Shown here: positions 21,093 to 28,751 of the stretch, in pieces
Position numbering within the stretch: position 1 is the first letter of the stretch
Layout of the letters: every line of letters starts with the position of its first letter
Virus record (IMG/VR): IMGVR_UViG_3300030107_003762
Location: 1 to 35,220 of that record
Reading direction: 5' to 3' (one strand)
Origin: a virus
DNA length: 35,220 nucleotides
Notes under the pieces: generated by a model
Databases searched by the model: none
Told to the model about the DNA's origin: nothing
The model's input: the letters and a program-made list of their open reading frames with translations, nothing else
Translations under genes and position numbers: made by a program

Positions 21093-22094
21093 TTATGCAG
21101 ATAAATCAAATGATATTAAATCGCTGCTACCATCATCAACCGCTTTTATAGAGCAATCTAAAGCCATTACATCACCTTCGGATAAGGCTACATTTGTAAA
21201 TATTCCGCTTGTAACAAGTATTCCATAAGCATTATTGTTAACCATTTTAAACATATTTCCAGCAGTATTTGCTGCTGTTTGTATGTCAAACTCATTAATA
21301 AATCCCTTGGTATTGGAATCGTATTTAACTTGAGAGTCAACAGTAACTGCTATTTCAGGTCCTCTGCTTGCAATCTCGTATCCTGTGCTTGTAGCCCCTG
21401 TAAACACAGCAGGACTATCAATTGTTGCTGTAAATGAGTTTAGCACCATATTTGAAACATCGCTAATTCTAACATCAGAAGCGTTTGACATCAATGGCAC
21501 ATTTGTGTTTGCATAGGCAGTTATAGTAGGTTCTGCCGTAGATGCTAAATCAGGTTTTTTGCCTGTCTGAATAGTAGCAGACCATTTATATCTACCTCCC
21601 TCTGTACCCGTATCCCCAGTTATTGAGAAGTTAGTTACCAAACAACCAAAAAATTCCATTCCTTGTTGGTTGGTTACATCAGATGGCTGAAAAACAAATG
21701 TTAATGAAGAAGCTGCGTTGGTAACTGCTGTGCTTCCTGCCATATTTTGTGAAGCTGCCGTAAACCCTGAAGCAACCGCAACATCACCACTTACATCATT
21801 ACATATATTTTGTAATAATAGTTTATGCCCTGTGTCATTATGTAAAGTTCCTGATAATGTAAATTCCGAAACCCTTAAAACATTGCTTTGAAAAACATCT
21901 TCATCTTTTAATGTTCTTCCTGCTCCTGACCTAACGTCTAATACTTGATTTGGGTTTAGTGAAGGCATCCCAATAGAATCAACATCTAATTGATTCATTG
22001 TACTGCCTATTCCTGTTGCACCTGCATTGGTCGCATCCGACACAACTGCAACTTTCCATTCTTTTGGTGAAAAAGCTTGTATTGCACCTGCCAT
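21093..22094 (-). CDS. Major tail tube protein
   Basis: A 333-aa beta-rich protein without Lys/Arg clusters, starting MAGAIQAFSPKEWKVAVVSD. It has a middle section with SITGDTGTEGGRYKWSATIQ, typical of tube or immunoglobulin-like domains. Its location just upstream of the frameshifted chaperone and tape measure is diagnostic in siphoviruses. Repeated copies stack into the tube around the tape measure. An AAGGAGATAA-like ribosome site precedes the start, and the upstream gene ends at its first base. Family call by position and composition, not by search. Confidence 0.8.
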   Translation of the reverse strand: MAGAIQAFSPKEWKVAVVSDATNAGATGIGSTMNQLDVDSIGMPSLNPNQVLDVRSGAGRTLKDEDVFQSNVLRVSEFTLSGTLHNDTGHKLLLQNICNDVSGDVAVASGFTAASQNMAGSTAVTNAASSLTFVFQPSDVTNQQGMEFFGCLVTNFSITGDTGTEGGRYKWSATIQTGKKPDLASTAEPTITAYANTNVPLMSNASDVRISDVSNMVLNSFTATIDSPAVFTGATSTGYEIASRGPEIAVTVDSQVKYDSNTKGFINEFDIQTAANTAGNMFKMVNNNAYGILVTSGIFTNVALSEGDVMALDCSIKAVDDGSSDLISFDLSA

Positions 22095-22276
22095 TATTTA
22101 TCTCCTTTCTTTTTTGATGCCGAACCAACAACATCTACGTTATCTTTAATTAATTCTGGAAGGGATTTTACTTCAACAGTCTTTCCTGCCTCTAAATCCT
22201 TCCACTCTTCTTTTGTCATTCCACAGCCTTTCCAAGCATTAGGAAGAGCTTGCGGGTTTTTTAGCTTTATTTTCAT
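22094..22276 (-). CDS. Small hypothetical protein, 60 aa
   Basis: Starts at ATG 22276 after AAGGAGGGATT. The product has a KIKLKNPQALPNAWKGCGMTKEEW segment, then a helix and a Lys-rich end. It overlaps the tail-tube start by one base (TAATG). Similar small proteins sit between tail terminator and tube genes in many phages; function unknown. Confidence 0.7.
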   Translation of the reverse strand: MKIKLKNPQALPNAWKGCGMTKEEWKDLEAGKTVEVKSLPELIKDNVDVVGSASKKKGDK

Positions 22277-22285
22277 AATCCCTCC

Positions 22286-22720
22286 TTAAGAGATATTTCC
22301 TGTGTGTTGACATTTATATTCCCATTGAACCACATAAACCCCTGATTCTTCATCGGGATTTAATTCTGTTGTTTCCATTCTACAGTTATATAAGTTACTA
22401 CTATCTGCTAGTGTAACAGAAGTATTATCGTGTATTAGTGCTTCAATTCTTGATACATATCTTAAAACGTGGTCTAATGCCGTTTTCTTAACATTATGTT
22501 CGGCAAAATAATAGAACACATTGATTGTAAATTCTCTTGATTCAGAGCTGACGTTATATTCTAGCATCTCGCTTCCAACAGGATCAAGTCTTAAAAACTG
22601 CGTTCCTTCACTACCTTCTTCTCCTATATAGACAGGTAATGCTCCTTTAAATTCTGTGCGAAGAATATTTCTTAACTTATCTAATATGTTTTTCCAATTA
22701 TTTGTAAATGTTACTGGCAT
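22286..22720 (-). CDS. Tail terminator-like protein
   Basis: A 144-aa protein beginning with a helix (NNWKNILDKLRNILRTEFKG). A strand-rich body follows (REFTINVFYYFAEHNVKK, LYNCRMETTELNPDE, GVYVVQWEYKCQH). The helix-then-strands layout and place two genes before the tail tube fit tail terminators (gpU-like), which cap the tube and join it to the head. Start overlaps the upstream stop. Inference from layout and order. Confidence 0.6.
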   Translation of the reverse strand: MPVTFTNNWKNILDKLRNILRTEFKGALPVYIGEEGSEGTQFLRLDPVGSEMLEYNVSSESREFTINVFYYFAEHNVKKTALDHVLRYVSRIEALIHDNTSVTLADSSNLYNCRMETTELNPDEESGVYVVQWEYKCQHTGNIS

Positions 22721-23691
22721 TATTTATAGTACCTTCTAGCTGGTGTTCCGCTTCTTGTTAGTTTAACTGACTTCATATCTGATGAGTCTACATATTCTGT
22801 TTGTCCTGTTACTTCTATTTCCCATTCATCATTGGCTGCGGCTTGAGTAGCATCTGTATCTCCTGCGAATCTTATTTGTAATCCGCCTGCAACAGGTTGA
22901 AAGTCTCCATTTATTTTCTCATTAGTAACAACTTGATTGCTTTTAAGAGAATCTCCATCTTTAACATATACATTGTATGTAGCAGTTCCTAAAACGCCTC
23001 CTGTGCCTATTTTAACTTTAATTAAATCCCAAGTTCCATTCCAGTTGCCTCGTGTGTCTACAGGTCGAATTTTGCCTGATGTATAAGTAATATCTCTTAT
23101 TATGCCCTGTGAAGCATCTGCTGTGTTTTGCCAAGATAAGGCAGCCTTCCCTTCATTTAACAACATTATATTTTTATCAGCCTCTATCATAAACGATTCT
23201 GCTAATTCTGATTTATGATCTTTAGATTTGATTAAAAAGCAAGCAGCAATCAAGCCAACTGTCCTTATAACCATATAATCATAGTTTCCAGACTTATCTT
23301 TTAATTGCTCTCTAGGTAAAGAGGGGTCAACTCTTGAGTCAAAGTATCGGCTTGCATCTGCTCTATATTGAGTTACCATACCTACAAATTCTTCTCCCCC
23401 TTCCATTAGTTTGTCTGATGGAGTGCTAGCTGAATAATAATAACATACATCTTCAGCCGAATTATAAAACCATTCTCCCTCAACATTTAAGTCAGTATGT
23501 GCAGATTGGGCTGGTCCTAAATCTTCTCCATTAGCAAATAATTGAGACACTTGCCCACTATCGTGAGCAGCATACTTATTGCTTGTCACTTCTGTCCATC
23601 CATAGATAGGAGTCTTTTGGTCAAACTCATCTAATTGAGGAAATATTCTTTTTAATTCTGCGTGTGTTATATATGTTGCTGCTGTAGCCAT
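22720..23691 (-). CDS. Head-tail connector-like structural protein, 323 aa
   Basis: The N-terminus (THAELKRIFPQLDEFDQKTPIYGW) and a helical part with VIRTVGLIAACFLIKSKD resemble gp6-like adaptor proteins that bind under the portal. The second half is beta-rich (KVKIGTGGVLGTATYNVYVKDGD, EWEIEVTGQTEY). Its position between fibre-like genes and tail terminator agrees with a connector. It is larger than minimal adaptors (about 100 aa), so it probably carries an added domain. Start follows the AT-hook peptide stop by three bases. Confidence 0.6.
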   Translation of the reverse strand: MATAATYITHAELKRIFPQLDEFDQKTPIYGWTEVTSNKYAAHDSGQVSQLFANGEDLGPAQSAHTDLNVEGEWFYNSAEDVCYYYSASTPSDKLMEGGEEFVGMVTQYRADASRYFDSRVDPSLPREQLKDKSGNYDYMVIRTVGLIAACFLIKSKDHKSELAESFMIEADKNIMLLNEGKAALSWQNTADASQGIIRDITYTSGKIRPVDTRGNWNGTWDLIKVKIGTGGVLGTATYNVYVKDGDSLKSNQVVTNEKINGDFQPVAGGLQIRFAGDTDATQAAANDEWEIEVTGQTEYVDSSDMKSVKLTRSGTPARRYYK

Positions 23692-23694
23692 TTA

Positions 23695-23775
23695 CTATCT
23701 CCTCTTTTTTCTTTTAAGTTTTTTCTTTTTTGGTCTTCCACGTTTTTTACCGTATGTTCCTTTTCCGTATGGCAT
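23695..23775 (-). CDS. AT-hook micro-protein, 26 aa
   Basis: ATG 23775 has TTAGGAGGGAATA directly upstream, a strong ribosome site. The product begins MPYGKGTYGKKRGRPKKKK and continues almost entirely in Lys/Arg. KRGRPKK is the core AT-hook motif, which inserts into the minor groove of AT-rich DNA. It lies between a structural protein and the connector, so it may be a virion DNA-binding peptide or an assembly factor. Real gene judged from ribosome site and tight spacing. Confidence 0.75.
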   Translation of the reverse strand: MPYGKGTYGKKRGRPKKKKLKRKKRR

Positions 23776-23783
23776 ATTCCCTC

Positions 23784-25343
23784 CTAACCTAAACTTATTA
23801 TTCTAATTTCTGTATCTGCTTTTTGGTTGCAGCTTCTTGCACCTATTGAAGTAAAAGCATTCTTTTTAGTGCCTGTTTCAAAACCGCCTGAATGTGCTGC
23901 CTTAGTATTAGCACTTACTACAAACTCTGCATTAGGATAAGCATTTAAATTAATCTCTCCTGTTTCATAGTTTATAGTACCACTACCACCTGCACCTCTT
24001 AAATTACCCATACCATCATCTAGCAAGAATGCTGCTGTATTTTTTATAGTTGCATAAGTAACAGGGTCATATATAGTATCATCAGGCAACCTAGCTGCTA
24101 CTGCTTTTTCTAATGCTCCTACAGCAGGTATAATTCCTACTCCTAAAGGTGTAGTTCCTGAACTAGGTGCTGCTATTGCTATTGCACCTGTAGATAGCCT
24201 AGAACCACTTGTAATTCTAACATCCCCTCCTACAATTCCTATTGTAGCTTTTTTACCTTTTAAGTTAGTTCCTGCTGTATACTTATCATTAATAGCTGAT
24301 TGTATCTTAGCGATAACATTTCCAAAAGTTAAATCACTAGAATCAGTTGTAAAACTAACATCATCAGAACTACCAGCATCTATTGTTAATGCAAAAGCAT
24401 AAGTTGTAGATGCGGCTAATCCTGTCTTAGTAGAAGATGTTATCCCAGCTAATCCAAACTCTTGAAATCCTTGATTATAAAATTTAATAGCAACAGATCC
24501 TGCAACTAAGCCATCACATATAGCATCTGCTGTTCTAGCATATCCAAAGAAATTCATAGCTCTAAATAAACCACTACCATTTGTTTTTACTACTGTAGCA
24601 CTACCATTACCACCACCATTATAAGATGTGTCATCAAAATCGTGGTGCATATTAAAGAAAGGAAGCCTTACTGCAACATCATCTGCGTGTGTTGCTGCTG
24701 TAGAGCCAAACAAACCTCTTTCAATAGTGCAAGTGCTATTAGCTAAGTCTGCCCCTGTACCTACTGCTGTAACTCTGCATATTTCATTTTCTAGTCTTAT
24801 TAAATCATTTACTTTAAAATATTTACTGTGTCCATCTTCTAAATTTAAAGTAGTATGTGCTGCATCAGAGCCTAATGTAGCTGAAGTAGCGTGATCAGCA
24901 TCTGCCCCACTATCTACATATTCATTTGAATCAGGAACAGCATTATCAACCTGTACTCCTAATCCTGCCCCAAAATTATCACTTGTTCCAATTAATCTAT
25001 TATTAGGTAAATAAATACATTCTTTAGCAGGTATTAAAATTCTAAGATAGTGGCTTGTATCACTTGTTGTATCTGCTGAATCTGTTGCATTATCTACTGT
25101 CCATTCTACTGATTCCATTCCTACTTCACAAGATACATTGCCTGTGTTCTCTATTAATATTGCTTTAGGTGCTTGCATACTATCTGTTTCAGCATCATCT
25201 GCATAATTAATTAATACAACAGGTCTATTCTGATTGTCTACTTTCATAACCTTATCAAATATAATATTATAATTTCCTGTTAATCTTTTAAGGTATTCAC
25301 CTTTATCTGTACTTATTTTTATTTCCTTTGTATATTGAGCCAT
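23784..25343 (-). CDS. Large virion structural protein, 519 aa
   Basis: A Thr/Ser/Ala/Asp-rich, beta-strand protein with no charge clusters and almost no long helices. Notable parts are YFKVNDLIRLENEICRV (near 177) with a following TIERGLFGST, and GTINYETGEINLN near 445. Fragments like these occur in phage baseplate or decoration proteins. Its place between fibre-like genes and connector genes suggests a head-tail or tail surface protein. Exact role unknown. GGAGAATTTGAG precedes the start. Confidence 0.7.
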   Translation of the reverse strand: MAQYTKEIKISTDKGEYLKRLTGNYNIIFDKVMKVDNQNRPVVLINYADDAETDSMQAPKAILIENTGNVSCEVGMESVEWTVDNATDSADTTSDTSHYLRILIPAKECIYLPNNRLIGTSDNFGAGLGVQVDNAVPDSNEYVDSGADADHATSATLGSDAAHTTLNLEDGHSKYFKVNDLIRLENEICRVTAVGTGADLANSTCTIERGLFGSTAATHADDVAVRLPFFNMHHDFDDTSYNGGGNGSATVVKTNGSGLFRAMNFFGYARTADAICDGLVAGSVAIKFYNQGFQEFGLAGITSSTKTGLAASTTYAFALTIDAGSSDDVSFTTDSSDLTFGNVIAKIQSAINDKYTAGTNLKGKKATIGIVGGDVRITSGSRLSTGAIAIAAPSSGTTPLGVGIIPAVGALEKAVAARLPDDTIYDPVTYATIKNTAAFLLDDGMGNLRGAGGSGTINYETGEINLNAYPNAEFVVSANTKAAHSGGFETGTKKNAFTSIGARSCNQKADTEIRIISLG

Positions 25344-25354
25344 CTCAAATTCTC

Positions 25355-26134
25355 CTATTGATAGTGATATTTTACGATTAATTGTGCTGTCACATCTGTG
25401 GTTGCACCCACATTCTCAAAAGTAGCTATAACTACCTTATCTGCCGCTACATTTGCTGAATCTATTGTTAATGTTGTTGTTGTTACTCTGTCATTGCCTG
25501 TAGTTAAAGTGCTTCCATTATGTGCAAGTAGTGTTCCACTTGATAAATCTCCTGCACCACTTCCTGTACCACTAGCCATAGTGTAGCTAAATAGATGAAA
25601 ATTGATTGTATCTGCTGCTTCTCCACCTGCTATAACTCTAACTTCATCTATAGTAATTGCTACAGGTATATACCAAGTTGAAAGAGTTAATCCACTTGAC
25701 CTTTCTTCTGATGCACTTAAAGAATATGTAGTTGCAGGATCTGTGCCTGTACCAAATGTTATTGGAGGTGTAAAGCTAGAATATCCACAATCAACCATCA
25801 TACTTGTATGAGTGTCCGCAGCAGGCTGTGCATCATAAACTGAAAATCTTTGTATTTGAGTATTTGCATAAGTCTGTGTAGTACCTGCTTTTACTGCACT
25901 ATTACTTGTATCTACTGTTAATAAATCTGTACCACCTGATGTTTCTACTATAAAAGCATCTGTTTGATCTGATGATGGTTTAATATGGGTTTTGTTTTGC
26001 CCTAGTGTTAAGGCAGTTGATTGACCTAGTCCATCTTTAATTACAGTACCATTAGCAGTTCTACCACTACCACTATTATCAGCTTGTAGTATATCTCCAT
26101 AGGTGCTTGATATTGTTTTATTTGTTAAAGCCAT
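25355..26134 (-). CDS. Fibre-like virion protein, 259 aa
   Basis: The first 100 residues (ALTNKTISSTYGDILQADNSG, then FIVETSGGTDLLTVDTSN) have the Asn/Ser/Thr repeat style of phage fibre N-terminal shafts. The last 120 residues form a beta-sandwich-like module (AITIDEVRVIAGGEAADTIN, TTLTIDSANVAADKVV). That module resembles the end of the 377-aa protein two genes upstream, so both may be receptor-binding or decoration proteins of common origin. AGGAGATTAA precedes the start. No enzyme motif. Confidence 0.65.
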   Translation of the reverse strand: MALTNKTISSTYGDILQADNSGSGRTANGTVIKDGLGQSTALTLGQNKTHIKPSSDQTDAFIVETSGGTDLLTVDTSNSAVKAGTTQTYANTQIQRFSVYDAQPAADTHTSMMVDCGYSSFTPPITFGTGTDPATTYSLSASEERSSGLTLSTWYIPVAITIDEVRVIAGGEAADTINFHLFSYTMASGTGSGAGDLSSGTLLAHNGSTLTTGNDRVTTTTLTIDSANVAADKVVIATFENVGATTDVTAQLIVKYHYQ

Positions 26135-26142
26135 TTAATCTC

Positions 26143-26277
26143 CTATTGCGAATTTATCCAATCAACAATTTCATTAATTTTATCTATTATAATGCCCAAT
26201 ATAACTGAATCAGGGGCAAGATTGCTATCCTTCACTATTTGTGAAATTTCATCTGATGTTTTATCTATTCTATCCAT
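26143..26277 (-). CDS. Small helical protein, 44 aa
   Basis: Start overlaps the stop of the fibre-like gene upstream (TAATG). The product is acidic, with two amphipathic helices and an Asn-Leu-Ala-Pro turn. It lies between two fibre-like genes and might assist their folding or attachment, as fibre chaperones do; that is only context. Confidence 0.6.
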   Translation of the reverse strand: MDRIDKTSDEISQIVKDSNLAPDSVILGIIIDKINEIVDWINSQ

Positions 26278-27410
26278 TAATCATATTCTCCACTAATTGA
26301 TACTGCAAAATATAAATCTTGATTACCACTTGTTGAATCTTTTTTTAACATAATCCAAAGCTTATCTCCTGCACTAAATGTATTGCTAGAAGATATATCT
26401 GTACTTAAATACATTTGCTTACTTGCTACAGGTGTTATAGTTCCTGTTGTTCCAATCAAAGTCAAACCTACTGATGTTGCTTCATTCGCAGGCACACCTT
26501 TAAATACATAAAATTTCAAAGGGTCTGTAGCCCCTGTATCTGATGCTCTGCAAGTAACTCTAATATTAGTAAGTGTACCATCAGCAGCAGCACAGAATTG
26601 ATAGGAATAAGAATCTGTATAAGATATTGAAGTGGGAGAGCTGTCTGCGTTTGACCAAAGATGATAGTTGGGATAATGTTGAAAATAATAAGTTAATGCA
26701 CTATTGTTATTAGTCTTATACCCACCTGCTGTAGTAGTCCATCTAACTGTTCCTCCTCCACCACCTGCTGCACTACTTCCTGATGTTAGCTGTATATCAT
26801 TTCCTGCATCATTTGTAAAATATAATTCATTGGGTGTTGCTGTCTTAACCCATATTTGCCCATAAGCTGCTGTATCTGCAATGGCTGATGCTTTTTCTTT
26901 TATGCTAACGCTACCTTCTTGTGTGCTATTGCCACTAGAATCTAATGCTAGCTTAGTAGCTGCACCTGTAAGGGCATTATAATCATATTTTAATTTATTA
27001 CTATCATCACCATCCCTTCCTATAGTCCAAATCAAGCTAGTAGTATTATATAGACTTATTGCTGAATCATATCCATCTGATGAATGTAATGTAAGCAAAG
27101 CATTATTATCTGTAGCATCTCCATCATTACCTGAATAACCATTAGCTAATAAAGAAAATCCAAGTGCTGTAAAAGAAAGATAGCCTGCTGTACTTTGACT
27201 TTCTAACAATACTCCTTCTGTCATATTAATCTCAGTAGTAGCTCCTAAAACACTTAAATCGCCTTCAACTATTAAATCTTTTTGGAAAGTTACATTTTTA
27301 TTAAATCTAACAGCATCTTTAGATAGTTCAATAGGCACATTAGCCCCATCTATTTGAATAGGGCTAAGATGCTTATCGAGAACATTACTTATCTTTAACT
27401 CTTTGCTCAT
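26277..27410 (-). CDS. Tail fibre-like protein, 377 aa
   Basis: The N-terminal part has the common fibre pattern FQKDLIVEGDLSVLGATTEI (about 42-61), followed by repeats on Asn/Asp/Gly/Ser. A Gly-rich joint (SSAAGGGGGTVRW, near 213) leads to a C-terminal module with TLTNIRVTCRAS and LKFYVFKG. Such proteins usually contact the host surface. No carbohydrate-cleaving motif is apparent. It overlaps its upstream neighbour by four bases (ATGA). Confidence 0.7.
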   Translation of the reverse strand: MSKELKISNVLDKHLSPIQIDGANVPIELSKDAVRFNKNVTFQKDLIVEGDLSVLGATTEINMTEGVLLESQSTAGYLSFTALGFSLLANGYSGNDGDATDNNALLTLHSSDGYDSAISLYNTTSLIWTIGRDGDDSNKLKYDYNALTGAATKLALDSSGNSTQEGSVSIKEKASAIADTAAYGQIWVKTATPNELYFTNDAGNDIQLTSGSSAAGGGGGTVRWTTTAGGYKTNNNSALTYYFQHYPNYHLWSNADSSPTSISYTDSYSYQFCAAADGTLTNIRVTCRASDTGATDPLKFYVFKGVPANEATSVGLTLIGTTGTITPVASKQMYLSTDISSSNTFSAGDKLWIMLKKDSTSGNQDLYFAVSISGEYD

Positions 27411-27571
27411 TTAATCTTCTTCTTTAGTTCGGCAACCTCTTTTTTTAATTTTGCTATTGCCTTGTCATTTTTATTAGGCTTGTTAACATAATCTTCCAAA
27501 GGTTTTAATTTTGGGAAAATCTCTTTTAAAATAAGAGGTAGAAGTTTCTGTAATGCTTTTTTTACAATCAT
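27407..27571 (-). CDS. Small basic helical protein, 54 aa
   Basis: ATG 27571 and TGA 27407 overlap both neighbours by four bases (ATGA). The product has a hydrophobic-basic N-terminus (VKKALQKLLPLILKEIFPKL) and a Lys-rich coiled coil at the end. It could be amphipathic and membrane-active, since it follows candidate lysis genes, but no family is recognised. Confidence 0.65.
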   Translation of the reverse strand: MIVKKALQKLLPLILKEIFPKLKPLEDYVNKPNKNDKAIAKLKKEVAELKKKIK

Positions 27572-27840
27572 TTTTTGTTATCAGACCTCAATCCTTTAAT
27601 CAGTCCTCTTAATGCTCCGCCTACCACATTGTCAATTAAGTCAATAAAGTATGGCTCAATAGTTTTATTCCACAAAGCTTTAGTCGCCCAAAACTTAGTT
27701 AAACCTGCTGTCATAAGAACACCTAGTTTTTCAAAGCAAGTTTCTACTACTGAACATATTTTTTCGTTAGGAATCTTTTTAAGTATAAATAAAACGATTC
27801 CACCACCACCACCTGCTAAACTCATTGTTAACCAATCCAT
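27568..27840 (-). CDS. Small membrane protein, holin-like candidate
   Basis: A 90-aa protein. A short Gly-rich hydrophobic stretch (SLAGGGGGIVLFILKKI, 7-23) is followed by an amphipathic middle and a basic C-terminus (RGLIKGLRSDNKK). An N-terminal membrane segment with a positive tail is usual for holins, and lysozyme lies 2.2 kb upstream in the same operon. It has only one clear membrane helix. ACGAAGGAGAAG-like sequence precedes the start. It may instead be a structural membrane protein. Confidence 0.5.
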   Translation of the reverse strand: MDWLTMSLAGGGGGIVLFILKKIPNEKICSVVETCFEKLGVLMTAGLTKFWATKALWNKTIEPYFIDLIDNVVGGALRGLIKGLRSDNKK

Positions 27841-27870
27841 AATTCTTCTCCTTAATTTAAATTAAATAAA

Positions 27871-27981
27871 TTACTCAGACTTTTCTTCTGTCTTAGCTTC
27901 TTCTTTTGGTGCTTCTTCTTTAACATCTGATCCACATCCAATTATAAATAATACTGATAATACTGTTAATAAAATTTTCAT
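27871..27981 (-). CDS. Small lipoprotein, 36 aa (outer spanin candidate)
   Basis: ATG 27981 starts the second base after the upstream stop, with AAGGAGAAGAG as ribosome site. The sequence MKILLTVLSVLFIIGCG has a classic lipobox, with Cys at 16. The remaining 20 residues are a Lys/Glu/Ala stretch. A tiny lipoprotein among lysis genes suggests the outer part of a spanin pair. No obvious inner partner with a membrane helix and coiled coil lies directly beside it; the 61-aa coiled coil upstream lacks a membrane segment. Confidence 0.65.
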   Translation of the reverse strand: MKILLTVLSVLFIIGCGSDVKEEAPKEEAKTEEKSE

Positions 27982-27982
27982 T

Positions 27983-28168
27983 CTACTCTTCTCCTTTAAG
28001 GGTTTTTATTTCATTTTTTAACTGTCTATTCTGCATTTTTAAAACTCTAATTTCGTTTTCAATTCTTCTAAACTTTAATCCATACTCATTAAGCTTTACA
28101 TCTATCATTCCTTTAATCGACACCATCATCTTTCTTTCTGTTATGCTTTGTCTCATTTTTCTTCCCAT
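27983..28168 (-). CDS. Small coiled-coil protein, 61 aa
   Basis: Basic protein with MVSIKGMIDVKLNEYGLK followed by a heptad helix (IENEIRVLKMQNRQLKNEI). It overlaps the upstream gene by 16 bases; a second ATG at 28156 is possible. No membrane helix. Situated between a membrane protein and a lipoprotein, it may be a periplasm-facing adaptor only if exported, and no signal is seen. Confidence 0.6.
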   Translation of the reverse strand: MGRKMRQSITERKMMVSIKGMIDVKLNEYGLKFRRIENEIRVLKMQNRQLKNEIKTLKGEE

Positions 28169-28518
28169 TTGCTTAAATCAAGCATTTGTAAAGGTCTTTC
28201 TATGATATGGTCTTTAAGCTTGTCATTCTGTATCTGTATCTTTGTTCCACCTTTTACATAAGGCTTCCCATTAGCAGTACCTATATCATAAGCAAAGAAT
28301 GTCGTTTTCCAAAAACCTACTCGTATAACCCTAGCAGGACGACCATCTAGTATAACCACATCGTCGGTGTTCAAATCCTTACCAAAAAAAATTTTTATCC
28401 CTTCAACTACGGTTTCTATAGTCGATTTAAATAATAGTAGAACAACTCCAGAGGCAAATAGCCATACCCAGTTCCCTAAGAATCCTTCTGCCTGTTTCTG
28501 TAATTCTTCTTCGTTCAT
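28153..28518 (-). CDS. Membrane protein with beta domain (MscS-like appearance), 121 aa
   Basis: The N-terminus has a hydrophobic segment WVWLFASGVVLLLFKSTIE (about 18-36). It is followed by NTDDVVILDGRPARVIRVGFWKTTFFAYD, a small beta-barrel pattern like the middle domain of mechanosensitive channels of the MscS type, then a polar tail. Phages carry short proteins of this kind, of unproven function. It lies right after the holin candidate, so a link to membrane permeability is possible. Confidence 0.6.
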   Translation of the reverse strand: MNEEELQKQAEGFLGNWVWLFASGVVLLLFKSTIETVVEGIKIFFGKDLNTDDVVILDGRPARVIRVGFWKTTFFAYDIGTANGKPYVKGGTKIQIQNDKLKDHIIERPLQMLDLSKWEEK

Positions 28519-28521
28519 TCA

Positions 28522-28668
28522 TTACTTCATTAACTTATAAATTTTCATACATATATATATAAATGTTGCCAACCCAACCATAATCCTAACAACTATCGGC
28601 AACCATTCCATCCAAGTAACAGCTATTCCACCTACACCTGCTGTTAAAGTTCTAACGCTATCTATCAT
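28522..28668 (-). CDS. Holin candidate, 48 aa
   Basis: ATG 28668 follows ACGGAGAGCATT. The product is MIDSVRTLTAGVGGIAVTWMEW and then a hydrophobic run ending in KIYKLMK. Two short hydrophobic stretches with a positive C-terminus match small class II-type holins in appearance. Lysozyme and phosphoesterase lie upstream. Holins set lysis timing by forming holes for the endolysin. Not confirmed by family. Confidence 0.55.
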   Translation of the reverse strand: MIDSVRTLTAGVGGIAVTWMEWLPIVVRIMVGLATFIYICMKIYKLMK

Positions 28669-28751
28669 AAATGCTCTCCGTAAATTTTGGAAGCGTAGTG
28701 CAACTCACCTGTTTAGTCATAGAGTATGGAGAGTCCAAAGTAGAGGATGTA

